From Fragilaria radians (taxonomy: Eukaryota > Bacillariophyta > Fragilariophyceae > Fragilariales > Fragilariaceae): a stretch of DNA of 49,103 nucleotides. The DNA is taken from contig CAAAJI010000009.1 in the NCBI GenBank assembly GCA_900642245.1, positions 515,717 to 564,819 on the forward strand, given 5' to 3'. The position numbers and the translations under genes are program-made. The notes below the pieces were generated by a model. The model was not told the DNA's origin and made no database searches. It saw only the letters and a program-made list of their open reading frames with translations. Below are positions 23,541 through 33,432 of this stretch, piece after piece. The first letter of the stretch is position 1, and each line of letters opens with the position of its first letter.

Positions 23541-23740
23541 GGATAGGAGCAATAATCAGTCTATAAATGTAGTTGTGTATCAGTATCGGAGAAGTATCTT
23601 ACTTTTAGTAGAAGTAAACTTAGAGAATAAGAATATTTTAAGTATATACAAATCTATTTGTGGACAGTAGCAATGAACTGCCTATAGATTCCCCTCACAA
23701 AGTTGGATAAAAAATTATTTCATCAACCAATACTATTGAG
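23541..23740 (+). repeat. Dispersed repeat, copy B
   Basis: Same orientation and block order as copy A (19596-19790): gcaataatcagtct, then atgtagttgtgta, gtatcg, agagaataagaat, tacaaatc, and a ttatttcatc-type tail. It lacks about 15 bp present in A after the first block. Family unknown. Confidence 0.6.
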
Positions 23741-24167
23741 CCTTAAAATATGTCTTTTTTTTATTTTTTGAGACTAACGTATCAATTAGGCATAGTTATT
23801 ATGATTCAAATTATTTGCCTCGTGTTAAGGTCCATTTCATTAGTGCAGCAGAATACAAGATGCAAGTATAGAAATAGTCTAAATTATATCATAATTTTTA
23901 CTTTCAAGGTAGGATTTGGTAGTGGAAACAAGTTTTGGTCAATCCTAATCTTAGGGTTTAGGTTTATCAGTCAACAGGCTCTTCTAACCGGTATAGTTAC
24001 TTTTTTTACCGAAAGTTTCGTTTCATCATTCATGCAAGAAATGTAGATCACTATATTTACCAAAAAAATTGCTTACTTTGCGATATCTCCTTTAGAAACC
24101 GAATTGAGAAATATTGCAGATTTGGTTGCCCAATCTTGCGATTATTCATACATTGTTTACAGAGGCA

Positions 24168-24813
24168 ATGACTCAATCAAACAATATTTTCCTCACCACT
24201 GATAACCTTGCCTTTTCACTCCCTCTAATTGTGGTCTGTGGGGCATATGTACGTACCTATGTCGTTAGTTCGATTTCAATAATATGCATTGGTTCATGAG
24301 TAATGCGTTTTGGCATTGCCTCTCGCATTTTTTGAATTCTCACTTCGTTTACTCATCACTGCAACTATGACAATATCATTTAGGCTTATTTCAAGCTTAT
24401 CCCTCTCTATATAGGAGTTCCGATTTTGGTGGGATTTGGGGTATATGCTCTCGTCAAATCTAAAGTCAAAGCGAGTAAGTTGTAATGCATGCCTTTAATG
24501 AAGGCTTTCAGGCTGTAAAATCTAACATTTCCTTGAAATTTTCACAGTTAAGGAGAAAAAGTTAGAGGTTTTGGACGAGGATTTCATCAAGGATTTGGTA
24601 GGTGACGCTGAAGAGGAAGCAAGAACTAAGAGAGAAGTCGAGGAAGCTAAGGCTCGGAAAGCGAAAGCTAAGCTAGACCAGCGCTTAGCTATTGAACAGA
24701 AAAAAATGCGACAAATGAATGGGGAAAAGAAAAAGAAGAAGAAAAAGGGAGAGATCGATGATGATGGCGACGATGAAGCGTTGGAGATTCTGCTGAAGAA
24801 AAAATCGAAATGA
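24168..24813 (+). CDS. Small two-TM protein with charged cytosolic coiled-coil tail
   Basis: Three exons: 24168-24248, 24384-24474, 24548-24813 (438 nt, 145 aa), joined at GTACGT...TTTAG and GTAAGT...CACAG. The spliced reading gives a short N-terminus (MTQSNNIFLTTDN), then two hydrophobic segments (about 14-29 and 33-52, containing GVPILVGFGVYALV), so a hairpin in a membrane. A highly charged helix follows (AEEEARTKREVEEAKARKAK), and a Lys run (KKKKKKKGE) leads to the end, ILLKKKSK. The terminal Lys pattern resembles ER-retention KKxx-type signals only loosely. I do not recognise the family. Its 3' end faces the cyclophilin gene with 105 bp between stops. Confidence 0.68.
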
Positions 24814-24918
24814 ATTTTTCTCTACAACTAGAGGTGCAATATTTACTTTTTCCATGTAGAATTCTTGAAAATTTTATTACAAGTAATAGAAACATTTTGC
24901 AGCGTAAAGGAGAGATGC

Positions 24919-25594
24919 TTAGAGTTCTCCGCATTCTGTAATTTTTAATGGTATTCTTGGTTTTTGATTCGAAACTGGGACGGCCTCGCATTTACGAACA
25001 GTTAACATGGATTCCGCATCCAATACCCTGCCAAACACAACATGTACACCGTCTAACCACTCTGCTTTCGCTAATGTTATAAAAAATTGACATGCATTTG
25101 TATCCTTGCCCGAATTTGCCATACTCAACATTCCAGGTTGATCATGCCTATGCAAAAAGTTTTCATCGGGGAATGTGGAACCATATATACTATTTTGCCC
25201 CGTTCCGTCGCCCTTGACAAAGTCCCCTCCTTGAATCATGAAATCTTTGATGACACGGTGAAATGTAGTTCCCTTGTAACCAGTTGGTTGCTCGTTTACC
25301 AGAAATTCTCCTGTACAAAGTTGTCGGAAATTCTCGCACGTCCTGGGACACTTTGGAATTTCATCAAAAGAGTCACTGTTCGTTAGAGGAAAGTAGCTCA
25401 TCAAAATCTAGTTTCAATTATCCTAAACGAAGACTCACATCTTTCGTAAAGAGTTCTAATTTGATTCTCCCTAACAAGGCAGCATTGTCACCATCTCCGA
25501 GGCTAACATCAAGAAACACCACCGAATTACCTTTCCTAACAGCTTCTATGACTCCCGGATCAGGGCCTCCGGCATTGATGTGTTCGCTCATCAT
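24919..25594 (-). CDS. PPIH: Cyclophilin of the PPIH/CYP22 type (peptidyl-prolyl isomerase)
   Basis: Two exons, 25594-25439 and 25350-24919 (195 aa), with an 88-nt GTGAGT...CAAAG intron. The join gives LFTKDCPRTCENFRQ, which aligns without gaps to the family's LFADVVPKTAENFRQ and so fixes the acceptor. Catalytic and binding residues are in place: FHRVIKDFMIQGGDF (Arg, Phe, Gln), ANSGKDTNACQFFIT and WLDGVHVVFGRV (Trp and His). The insert GEFLVNEQPTGYKGTTFHRV and the C-terminal ITECGEL match the spliceosomal cyclophilin H, which binds the U4/U6 snRNP protein PRPF4. The start MMSEHINAGG is chosen because a TTTAGGC precedes it; an open frame extends to an ATG at 25702 but looks like leader. Probably nuclear; role in splicing is inferred from the family. 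Confidence 0.88.
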
Positions 25595-26759
25595 GCCTAA
25601 ATATGGATGAGGTATAAACTTAGATTTGATGATGGGTGACAGACAAGTACTGTATTGGCACACGGAAGAACCTTGATCCCTAATTTCTTTTTTCCGGCCC
25701 ATAATGTTGCGTGTATTGTTTTTCGTGTAGATGAAACTAATCCAACATCTCTAAAATTTAGGTGACAATAAATCACATGTGTTTCATGAAGTGTAGCACG
25801 ACCTAAACAATTCATTCTAAATAAAATATGTCAAAAGATGGATATAATAATTCATGCTAAGTAATAGTCTGATCTAAAGGAATACTATAATAACAAAAAA
25901 ATAGTTTATCAAGACTCCACTCATGTGTGATTAATAAAACAAGAGTAGCTTTTCATAATTTTCTAAAATGAGAACATAGTTTTCCTACTTTCGATCTCAA
26001 CAGAGCAAATTCAAAAATGGAACCTTTGGAATAAAATCCTGTTAAAAACGGAAACCCAGCTAAAGCTAAAGATCCAAAGATCAGATTACAAACTCAACTC
26101 TTCAATTTCTTGGAAGTCAAAGTTCAACTCCCAATCTCATCTTTACTGAGAGTTGAAGAGCCACTCCCGACTCTTCAGCTGACTAAAGTTTACTTGAGAT
26201 GATTATCAGGAGAAGTAAGATCGTACTTTTTGTGAATTGTAGTTTTCATTACTCGGTTTAGCCACAATCCAGTCACGCATCAGCTTATTGATTTTTGGGT
26301 GAATAAAGAAGCTATCGTATATCAAGAGATTTGAGAGGGAAGTTTAAGGATGTTCAGTGACGATAGTATCTGCTTTCGAGGAAGTCTTGTATGATGAAGT
26401 ACCGTAAGAATGACATATATAATTATGGTGTACCAATACCCGAAAGCAATAATTAAGGGAAAACGGTAAAATAACATGAGCACATTGTCATGCACTGAGT
26501 ACCAAGAAGATACTCACTGCAAATTCTATAAGATTCAACCATGCCATTTAGGAAAGGGCACTATTTGCATCCCTATGTTGTAACTCATGTTGTAATTTTA
26601 CCTACAAACTCTCAACAAGATTTTCCTAAACTTAGGATTCAACAAATTATGAGCTGGAAATTACATTCTTCATCACATTTCCGTCAGTATGTCTGAAACC
26701 CTGTCTCTTACCTCCCAACACACTCCTGCTGACCAACTATTATAGTCTCAAATCTACAT
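25595..26759. other. Gene-free interval 3' of the copia remnant
   Basis: Contains the cyclophilin promoter side and AT-rich DNA. If the copia remnant once had a 3' LTR, it should lie at about 26200-26740, but I could not find a matching copy near 28400-28900. Confidence 0.4.
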
Positions 26760-28330
26760 TATCTTCTTCCTAAATTCACTAAACTTTGTTCCCATCAATT
26801 GGTTTGTCATAAAGTCTCTTTTACATGTCTGTAGCTACGCAGAACTCTACTTTAATCTCTTTCCATTTAATCAAGTCATTCATGAAAAAAAGCATGTGAT
26901 CGAGTTCTTTTCCCTGAACTTGTTTTACCATTTATCTCCAACTTCATTGCTGCCTGATTGTAGTTATACATTATCTCTTTACGTTGAAATCCTTGTTCAT
27001 TTATAAGAATGTTTTTATCCACAGAACCTTGGAAGCAATATCATCAAAGGAAATCAAATCCGCCTCAATTGAACTTCTTGTTTTTGTCTTTTGTTTAGTT
27101 GAAATGGCTTGAGCCGCTCCCTTTCCTAATGTCATAATCGCAGCTGGCTTCGCATCTCACAATGTACTGCAAACGATGAATCTAACTACTACTTGACAAT
27201 ACAATTCTCATCCATCAACAATGCCAATTTATCATTCTTTTCGTCTTTAGAAACTGCAACAGCAAAAACAATTGCCCCAGTCCTCTTTTGTTGGGTTCGT
27301 TACCCTCTTTTTAAAAATGCGATATACGGCATTACATCAGGCCTTGCTCTTTTTGCCAAGAACAAACTCTTTTGCCACAAATGTATGAAAAAGCTCATAT
27401 TCTTTATTTTTGAGTCACTTATTCCCCTTGTTCTTTGAGGTTGTAAGCAATATCTGACCTCATGGATGTTTTACCTACTTGTCTCCTAAATCATATGGGA
27501 GCTCCTTAATCATCTTGTCAATGTATTCCTTCTTATGAACATGAAGAATCTCGTACTCCGAATAGTTTGAGTGTCATGGAAAAAGACTTCTACACGGTAC
27601 CGAGAACTGTCTTCATTATACCAATACTTTTTGTTGCCAAATTTTTCATTTAATCAATAGTGAAAAACTTTCATTAACGTGAGCATGACTTCAAGTCATC
27701 TACATGCCATACCACTGTGTGCCGTGGGCCATTCATCAACCTTTCGCTACGTACAGATCGTACGGATTTATTTTGAAACCAATTGACTTCAAAAATCATT
27801 TCTCAATTTCTTATTGAAAAGCAACGCTGATTGCAACATTCCATATATTGATTTCAACACTTGAACATACAGTATCTTCTTTCCATTTGTCGATTCGTAA
27901 ACACATTCTTCCCTTCCGCTAATGTATTTGGCATAATTATTTCCTTGAATTCAAGATTCCTGGCATCAAATGAATTCTTTGGCTTGCAATAATAAAGTCT
28001 GTTTGGAGCTTGCTTGAACTCAATCACTTTCCCTTCACCCATGTGAACTACAAAAGCCTAATTTTTATCAGAATTGTAAATTATTCTAGAAAGGTTTTCC
28101 ATTTGATGAAATGTAAAGATATTTCTGACTGTGTTGGGATCATACCAAACTCTCTTTGGATACCCAGGAACACCTCCAGTTACTTTCATTTTTAGGTCTC
28201 TTCATATAGACAGTATTAACTCTTTATTACTCTCTTTAATATCTTGTAAGTACTTCATATTTCAAAAGATACTGGCTGATGATTTGTTGACTAACAATAT
28301 CCGATCTCTCATTTCTTGTGCTTGATAAAA
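26760..28330 (-). mobile_element. Decayed Ty1/copia retrotransposon, internally deleted
   Basis: Minus-strand translation across several frames, read from high to low coordinates, follows the order of a copia polyprotein. A protease-like ILLVNKSSASIF (near 28290; catalytic Asp replaced by Val) is followed by GVPGYPKRVWYDPN and RIIYNSDKN (28170-28060), LYYCKPKNSFDA (about 27980) and FTNRQMERR (about 27885). The integrase core and the first half of the reverse transcriptase are missing. RT resumes at LKSIYGMLQSALLF (about 27840), WHVDDLK (about 27700; the VDD active-site box) and KRARPDVMPYIAFL (about 27335). The RNase H part follows (LDSSFAVH near 27160; FDDIASKVLW near 27040), ending at DKPIDGNK (about 26810). 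Frameshifts and stops are numerous. I did not find LTRs. The wording of the blocks resembles copia elements known from diatoms. Confidence 0.85.
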
Positions 28331-28943
28331 TTGCACATGAGTTCCCTCCTAGTTAATGGTATTCACGGTGTCGCTTGATATAATTGAATGATTTACCGAA
28401 CTTTGAGAATAACTATTTTCACCTCTTTGCTCTGCGGTTTTGTGGTTGTTGCAGGTCGTTCTTCTTAAGCGTATATGTACAAACAATTCTTAGCTTGCTA
28501 TTTAAGGTGATTGTGTTTCACTTTAGTGATTTGGAGGTTATCTTCTGATTGAAACCCGTTCCTTAACTCCAATTTGATAGATAGAATTGTGTAGAAATTG
28601 GTCTAAAGATTGTGGTAAAAATAGCATGATACACGACCTTTAATAATTTTTCCGTTCAATTTTTTTGTTCTCTGTAAAATGTTCTTCCTGAAAACTTTGG
28701 TCAGCAATTGAGAAAAAAAGAACATGCAAAATTGAGTATGTTGAAACTTTGCAACGGTTTTGATGCTCAAATTTTACAGACAAAATCTTTCTGAGAGGAG
28801 GTGCGGCGTCAGAGTTTCCAATGAAAAATAACTGATGATACTATGATAATCAAATAGAATTTGGAATTAATTTTATAATCTCGACTTTTTGAATACATAA
28901 TCTAAATTTATAGTCTTAAAAAGCATACGCGTAGACTGTACAA
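28331..28943. other. Spacer between copia remnant and polymerase gene
   Basis: No gene is seen. It may hold the 5' part of the retroelement (gag or LTR), now unrecognisable, and the 3' flank of the polymerase gene. Confidence 0.4.
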
Positions 28944-31900
28944 TTACTTCGCATCATACCAATTATCATGTTGATAAGACCCATCAACAAGCAACGGAAC
29001 AGCCGTTTTATCAAGACCGAATACCCAAGGATTTTCCATACAGTAGACTACTTCCTCAAATGCCTCTTCAGCGGTCTCCGATGGTCCTTCCAAAATAACT
29101 TCATCATGAATCTGTAACAAAAGGATCCAGCCTAATCGCTTTAATTTTTCACTCTTGTTTATCTTAATCATGGCCATCATCGCAACATCTGCAGCGCCTC
29201 CCTGAATCGGCGTATTGATACTTGCTCTAGCTGCTTTGCCCGCCAGTTTATAGTCCTTTGAGTTTGCTTCTGGAAGTTGTCTATATCGTCCCATTAACGT
29301 TGTCGTGGTACAGCTTGTTCGCGCAATCCCCTTGACTTCGTTCTGCCAATCAAGGACTTCTTTACGAGCGTCGTACCAGGCCTTGAGCATATCTTCTGCC
29401 TCTTTTTTGGAAACTCCCCAATCTGCGCTCAATCCATGAGCTGTCTTTCCATAAGCAATAGAGAAATTTAGAGTTTTGGCTTTTCTACGTTCCGATGCAA
29501 ACTTATCTTTTAACATAGGCTTTGGTGGGTTACCTTTACTGTAGTCCCATTCCAACAAGCAATCCCCTGATTCAACACTGTTACGAATGTAGTCAAACAT
29601 ATCCAAAGCCGTGCGAGAGTGAAAATCACCACCTGCATCAAATGCGTTAATCATAGATTGACAATTTGTCAGACTCGCCAGTAATCGAAGTTCAAGTTGC
29701 CCATAATCTGCAACGATCAATTTATTGCCTGGAGATGCTTGAAATGCTTTTCGGATCTTGTACTTATCCTTTTCGAGAGCAGGCTGGTTTTGGAGATTTG
29801 GTCTTCTAGAAGATAATCGCCCAGTTTCCGTGTTTAAATTTAGCGATCCATGAACTCTAGACTGATCATCGGCCAGCGCTTGCAAACTTCTCAAGAAATT
29901 TGTAATCATGGTATCGATGGAACCCACAGTGCTTAAGCTATAAAGAGCTTCACAGGCTTCTCGGCCGTTCTCTCCTCCCTCAAAGAATTGATAAACAGTT
30001 CCAAACTTTGGAACTTCTCGAAAAGGATCACCTGCAAGCTCATGAATAACATCGGCAGTGGCGCTTGGGGCTCCATTAGCTGTGTACTTCGGGGGTGTAA
30101 TCCCTAATCCTGTAATCTTGATATCGATGAATTTTGATGTCTTATCTTGCTTCATTCGAAATCCATCACGAATCTCATCGAGAAATCTCTTGTTACCGCC
30201 CTTACGATCTAGAAGCGATCGCACAACTTGATCCAAAGAGTTTCTGTCTGTTTGACCAGATTTTGTGTGCAATCCCAGCTTAAAATCTGTATCATCGCGC
30301 AACTGCTGGATCTGCTCTTCCCTTGTTTCTTTAGGCTCCATGTTATGTGCTCGAACAGTAAGCTGAAGATCGATATCTGACAGTGACGAAAATTCATCAG
30401 CCTTTTCTAGGCGATTATCTTCAAAGAACTTTTGCAATCTTTCCTTCACATCAACTTTATTTCCTGATTGTTTCAGACCCAATTCTTTGCATAATCTTTT
30501 CATTTCAACACCTGTCATGATGTCTAAGTCATGCATTACACCAGGAGATTCGGTTGCTGGTGCTTCATCAGCAGTCGGAGTCAAAGCCTCAAGGGCATCT
30601 TCTGGAACTTCATCACGGGGAACTTTGAAGACTCGCTCCTTTTCCAATGTTTTACCTGTTCTTCCAATTTTTGCGCCACCAAATAAAAATGCACAAAGCT
30701 GCACACTTGATGCCGTATTGATTGCCAGTCCAGCAGGACCAATCTTTTTGGCAGCCCAACTCCTAAAATTCTCTACATGGTGAGCGCGATCTTTTAGCGC
30801 TTGAGTCTCGACGCTGGCCAAATAGTCCTTTGCATCAACTCGTATACCTCGACGCTCCATGTCGGTTAAGACTTCTCCAAAATCACGTAAATACATATCA
30901 TAATAATCGTACATATTATAACCCGTATCCTTTTTGTTAACAATCCATTTCATGCCTTCCAACAGCTTTTGAAGCCCCTCTCTAAGATACCACGTCCCCT
31001 CAGCATCATACGCTGAATACTTAATCCAGTTTGGTCGATGCATGGGGTCACGCTGAAGCGTTTCAACCGGTGGTACATCCATCACGAGACCCTCTGATCC
31101 ATCTTTTCTCATCCGTTTAATTCCGAAAAGTTTTTTCATGGGTTCTTTCGGTCGATTCAGCAAAGATGTTGTTAACGCTTCGAGTGAATATCCAGTTCCT
31201 AACCCATATGATCTTGATGTGTCCTGGATTCTTGCCATATGCATAGTATCTCCACCAAAGCCTCTGCAATCAATCCCTTCGTTCCACATGACATGACGAT
31301 CAAAGCCATAATTGTGCCATACTTTTAGGTGCTTGGGATTTTCAAACCAACTTTTGAAAAGTTGCAGTAAGCCTGCAGAATCATCGAGATTGTCAATCCA
31401 TAAGGCAGTACCAGGACCATCTCCTAGTCCGTAGTCGAAATCAGGGCCACTGAATATGGATACACAAGTGACATATCCATTTCCAACAGGACCCACTTTT
31501 TTTAAATCAATTGCCATAACTTCAGTGTCACAAGCATGAAACATTCCTTCTGGAGCATTATTTAGCTTTTCAAGAACGATTGCGGCTTGTTCTTCAGTAC
31601 GGACTATAGTTACCCCTGGTACTGTGATATCCGAGACATCAAAATACCCTTCATCCCCTGGTGTCAATTTCACTAAGTTTTCTAATCTTTTCGCAGTTTC
31701 AACTGAGCGCTGACCAAAGTCTTTACACCAAAGTAATGGATTCATGGGATTCCAGTTACCCCCCTCAACGGGTTTAGATTTGAGACCGTGAAGAAAATCA
31801 AGTTTTTCGATTTGTGTCATATATTTTGGGTCCTCTGAAGAAATGGGGTTGGATTCTGTGATTGAATCGGATGGTGACGACTCTGAAACTTGCACCTTAC

Positions 31901-32147
31901 CAAACGATTTTGGGTTTAATTCAAATTCTATCCTCGATAATTGATCATCGCTAGCAATTTGAATGTCAGCGGCTTCGTATCCTTTGGAACGGATTTGAAA
32001 GTTAAATCGTAAAGGCACATGTCGAATTCGGTTAGAGAAACCAGATTGGAGTATCCATATCCCTCTATGACTCGATCTTCGTAACATTTGGAGCGCAAGT
32101 GACTGTGTGGCTAGGGAGAAGAAAAGAAAAGTGATGACTTGATTCAT
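28944..32147 (-). CDS. Organellar (plastid-type) family A DNA polymerase with SAP insert
   Basis: Single exon. The first ATG is 32147 (1067 aa); the open frame extends five codons upstream without ATG. Residues 1-18 are a signal peptide (VITFLFFSLATQSLA) followed by LQMLRRSSHRG and an Arg/Ser-rich stretch, the bipartite layout of complex-plastid proteins (Leu at +1 instead of the usual Phe). The 3'-5' exonuclease has ACDTEVMAID (about 206), WHNYGFDRH (about 278) and YSAYDAEG (about 377). Residues about 541-575 are a clear SAP motif (VEMKRLCKELGLKQSGNK), with a weaker second one near 587-617. The polymerase has TGRLSSRRPNLQNQP, motif A VADYGQLELRLLA (about 813), motif B RRKAKTLNFSIAYG and motif C LLQIHDEVILEG (about 1011). 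DYGQLELR is the form found in plant organellar polymerases. It should replicate plastid, and perhaps mitochondrial, DNA with proofreading. Confidence 0.93.
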   Translation of the reverse strand: MNQVITFLFFSLATQSLALQMLRRSSHRGIWILQSGFSNRIRHVPLRFNFQIRSKGYEAADIQIASDDQLSRIEFELNPKSFGKVQVSESSPSDSITESNPISSEDPKYMTQIEKLDFLHGLKSKPVEGGNWNPMNPLLWCKDFGQRSVETAKRLENLVKLTPGDEGYFDVSDITVPGVTIVRTEEQAAIVLEKLNNAPEGMFHACDTEVMAIDLKKVGPVGNGYVTCVSIFSGPDFDYGLGDGPGTALWIDNLDDSAGLLQLFKSWFENPKHLKVWHNYGFDRHVMWNEGIDCRGFGGDTMHMARIQDTSRSYGLGTGYSLEALTTSLLNRPKEPMKKLFGIKRMRKDGSEGLVMDVPPVETLQRDPMHRPNWIKYSAYDAEGTWYLREGLQKLLEGMKWIVNKKDTGYNMYDYYDMYLRDFGEVLTDMERRGIRVDAKDYLASVETQALKDRAHHVENFRSWAAKKIGPAGLAINTASSVQLCAFLFGGAKIGRTGKTLEKERVFKVPRDEVPEDALEALTPTADEAPATESPGVMHDLDIMTGVEMKRLCKELGLKQSGNKVDVKERLQKFFEDNRLEKADEFSSLSDIDLQLTVRAHNMEPKETREEQIQQLRDDTDFKLGLHTKSGQTDRNSLDQVVRSLLDRKGGNKRFLDEIRDGFRMKQDKTSKFIDIKITGLGITPPKYTANGAPSATADVIHELAGDPFREVPKFGTVYQFFEGGENGREACEALYSLSTVGSIDTMITNFLRSLQALADDQSRVHGSLNLNTETGRLSSRRPNLQNQPALEKDKYKIRKAFQASPGNKLIVADYGQLELRLLASLTNCQSMINAFDAGGDFHSRTALDMFDYIRNSVESGDCLLEWDYSKGNPPKPMLKDKFASERRKAKTLNFSIAYGKTAHGLSADWGVSKKEAEDMLKAWYDARKEVLDWQNEVKGIARTSCTTTTLMGRYRQLPEANSKDYKLAGKAARASINTPIQGGAADVAMMAMIKINKSEKLKRLGWILLLQIHDEVILEGPSETAEEAFEEVVYCMENPWVFGLDKTAVPLLVDGSYQHDNWYDAK

Positions 32148-33432
32148 GAAACTCTGAAACAAGGAATTATGTTCTTGATTGGTTTAGAGAAACTTCGATT
32201 AAGAACCAATTGTTAACACTACTACACTACTTTGTCAGGTAACTTATCACTAAAACCACTTCCGGGTTTAAACTCAAATTTCACAAACCAAAAACTCATA
32301 GCCTACCGCGCACCATGCAACTATTCCCCTTACTCATGCTGAAAACATCTGATTTTTTCCCTCATTTTCTTTTACAACAATCTGCCAAAACAGCTCCTGT
32401 GTTGTAACTAAAGAAGGAAATGAGGTATGCTCAGACTACTCTCCAACCTATCCGATGCAATGGCTATATTTTTGAGCCTGCGCAATGCTCACTATTACAT
32501 CCTTTAACCATACTGAAAGCCTCGATTCTGTGCCGATTCCTCACGACTATGTAGATTATATACGCTGTGTTGCCTACCCTTTTAACTCATTAATTTCTGA
32601 TCTCATCTGTGCCATCTAGCTTCCTCGTCAAACAATTCTACACTCCTGAACAACTCCAAGTAGTCCATTCATCATTCTTGCTACTAAAGTTTAAATCTCT
32701 TATGTTTCACTAATTGCTTGAAATTTATAGCTTTCATCCTTCTTCCTACAAAAGTGTAAAACTCCTACAACTCACTCATTGCCTGAAGTTTATGTCTCTT
32801 CTATCACTGAAAACTCTCATTCCTAAGTATCTCACCCAAGTATCTAATAGAACAGTGATGAACACTTGGACAACAAAACCAGCGAGACAAAAGGAAAAAA
32901 GTAATTCGTTTAATTGAGTCATGTAAGGTATTTTTAATCCATAATGGAATTGAATTAATAATCATAAAGGTTTTATTGTTCTGATAGTTTCAAGGAACAA
33001 GAGACTAGACACAGACACTGAATATTTTTGACCGACCATCATGATACAAAACTCTATTTTAAGGATAAATGTCATAGCAAATATCCTCTTTACCCTATTC
33101 TTAAATTGACTCATATTTCAAAAGACTGCATCAGATTTAAGATGAAACTAAGGAGGACTGTATTCTTCATCTTGCACTTAGGATGTCAAAATGAACTCAT
33201 ATTGTTCAACTGTCACAATAGTGCATCTACGCAAAAATCTTTTCATTCAATTTTTTCTTGAGCTTTATAAAAATTGGTTTAATTGGTTGCCTTTAATTCA
33301 TAAAACAGCTTTTGTTGTACCGTCACTACATCACCCGAAGAATTGAACGAGATGGATCACAACTATCACAGCACATCCCAGGATAACAATACGAAATGGA
33401 TGGTCTACATTCTTGCTTAACTTACGATTAAA
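32148..33432. other. Gene-free interval (1.3 kb)
   Basis: Promoter side of the polymerase gene and 3' flank of the BMT5-like gene. A CT-rich stretch holds an imperfect duplication of about 65 bp (32685-32748 and 32749-32812; both contain tcact.attgc.tgaa.tttat). No gene was seen. Confidence 0.45.

Larger units (their letters stand above)
21492..24167. other. Gene-free interval carrying a TIR element and a dispersed repeat copy
   Basis: Apart from the inverted-repeat element (22047-22902) and dispersed repeat copy B (23541-23740), nothing convincing is coded here. Open frames at 21827-22282 and 22259-22567 overlap the element and show no protein-like motif. A hydrophobic 98-codon frame at 23750-24046 reflects T-rich composition. 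Confidence 0.5.

Noticed and set aside
23750..24046. Hydrophobic 98-codon frame before the two-TM gene
   Set aside because: Hydrophobicity follows from T-rich DNA; no splice join links it convincingly to the downstream exons.
28331..28943. LTR or gag region of the copia remnant
   Set aside because: Compared by eye with the opposite flank at 25850-26740; no convincing terminal repeat was found.
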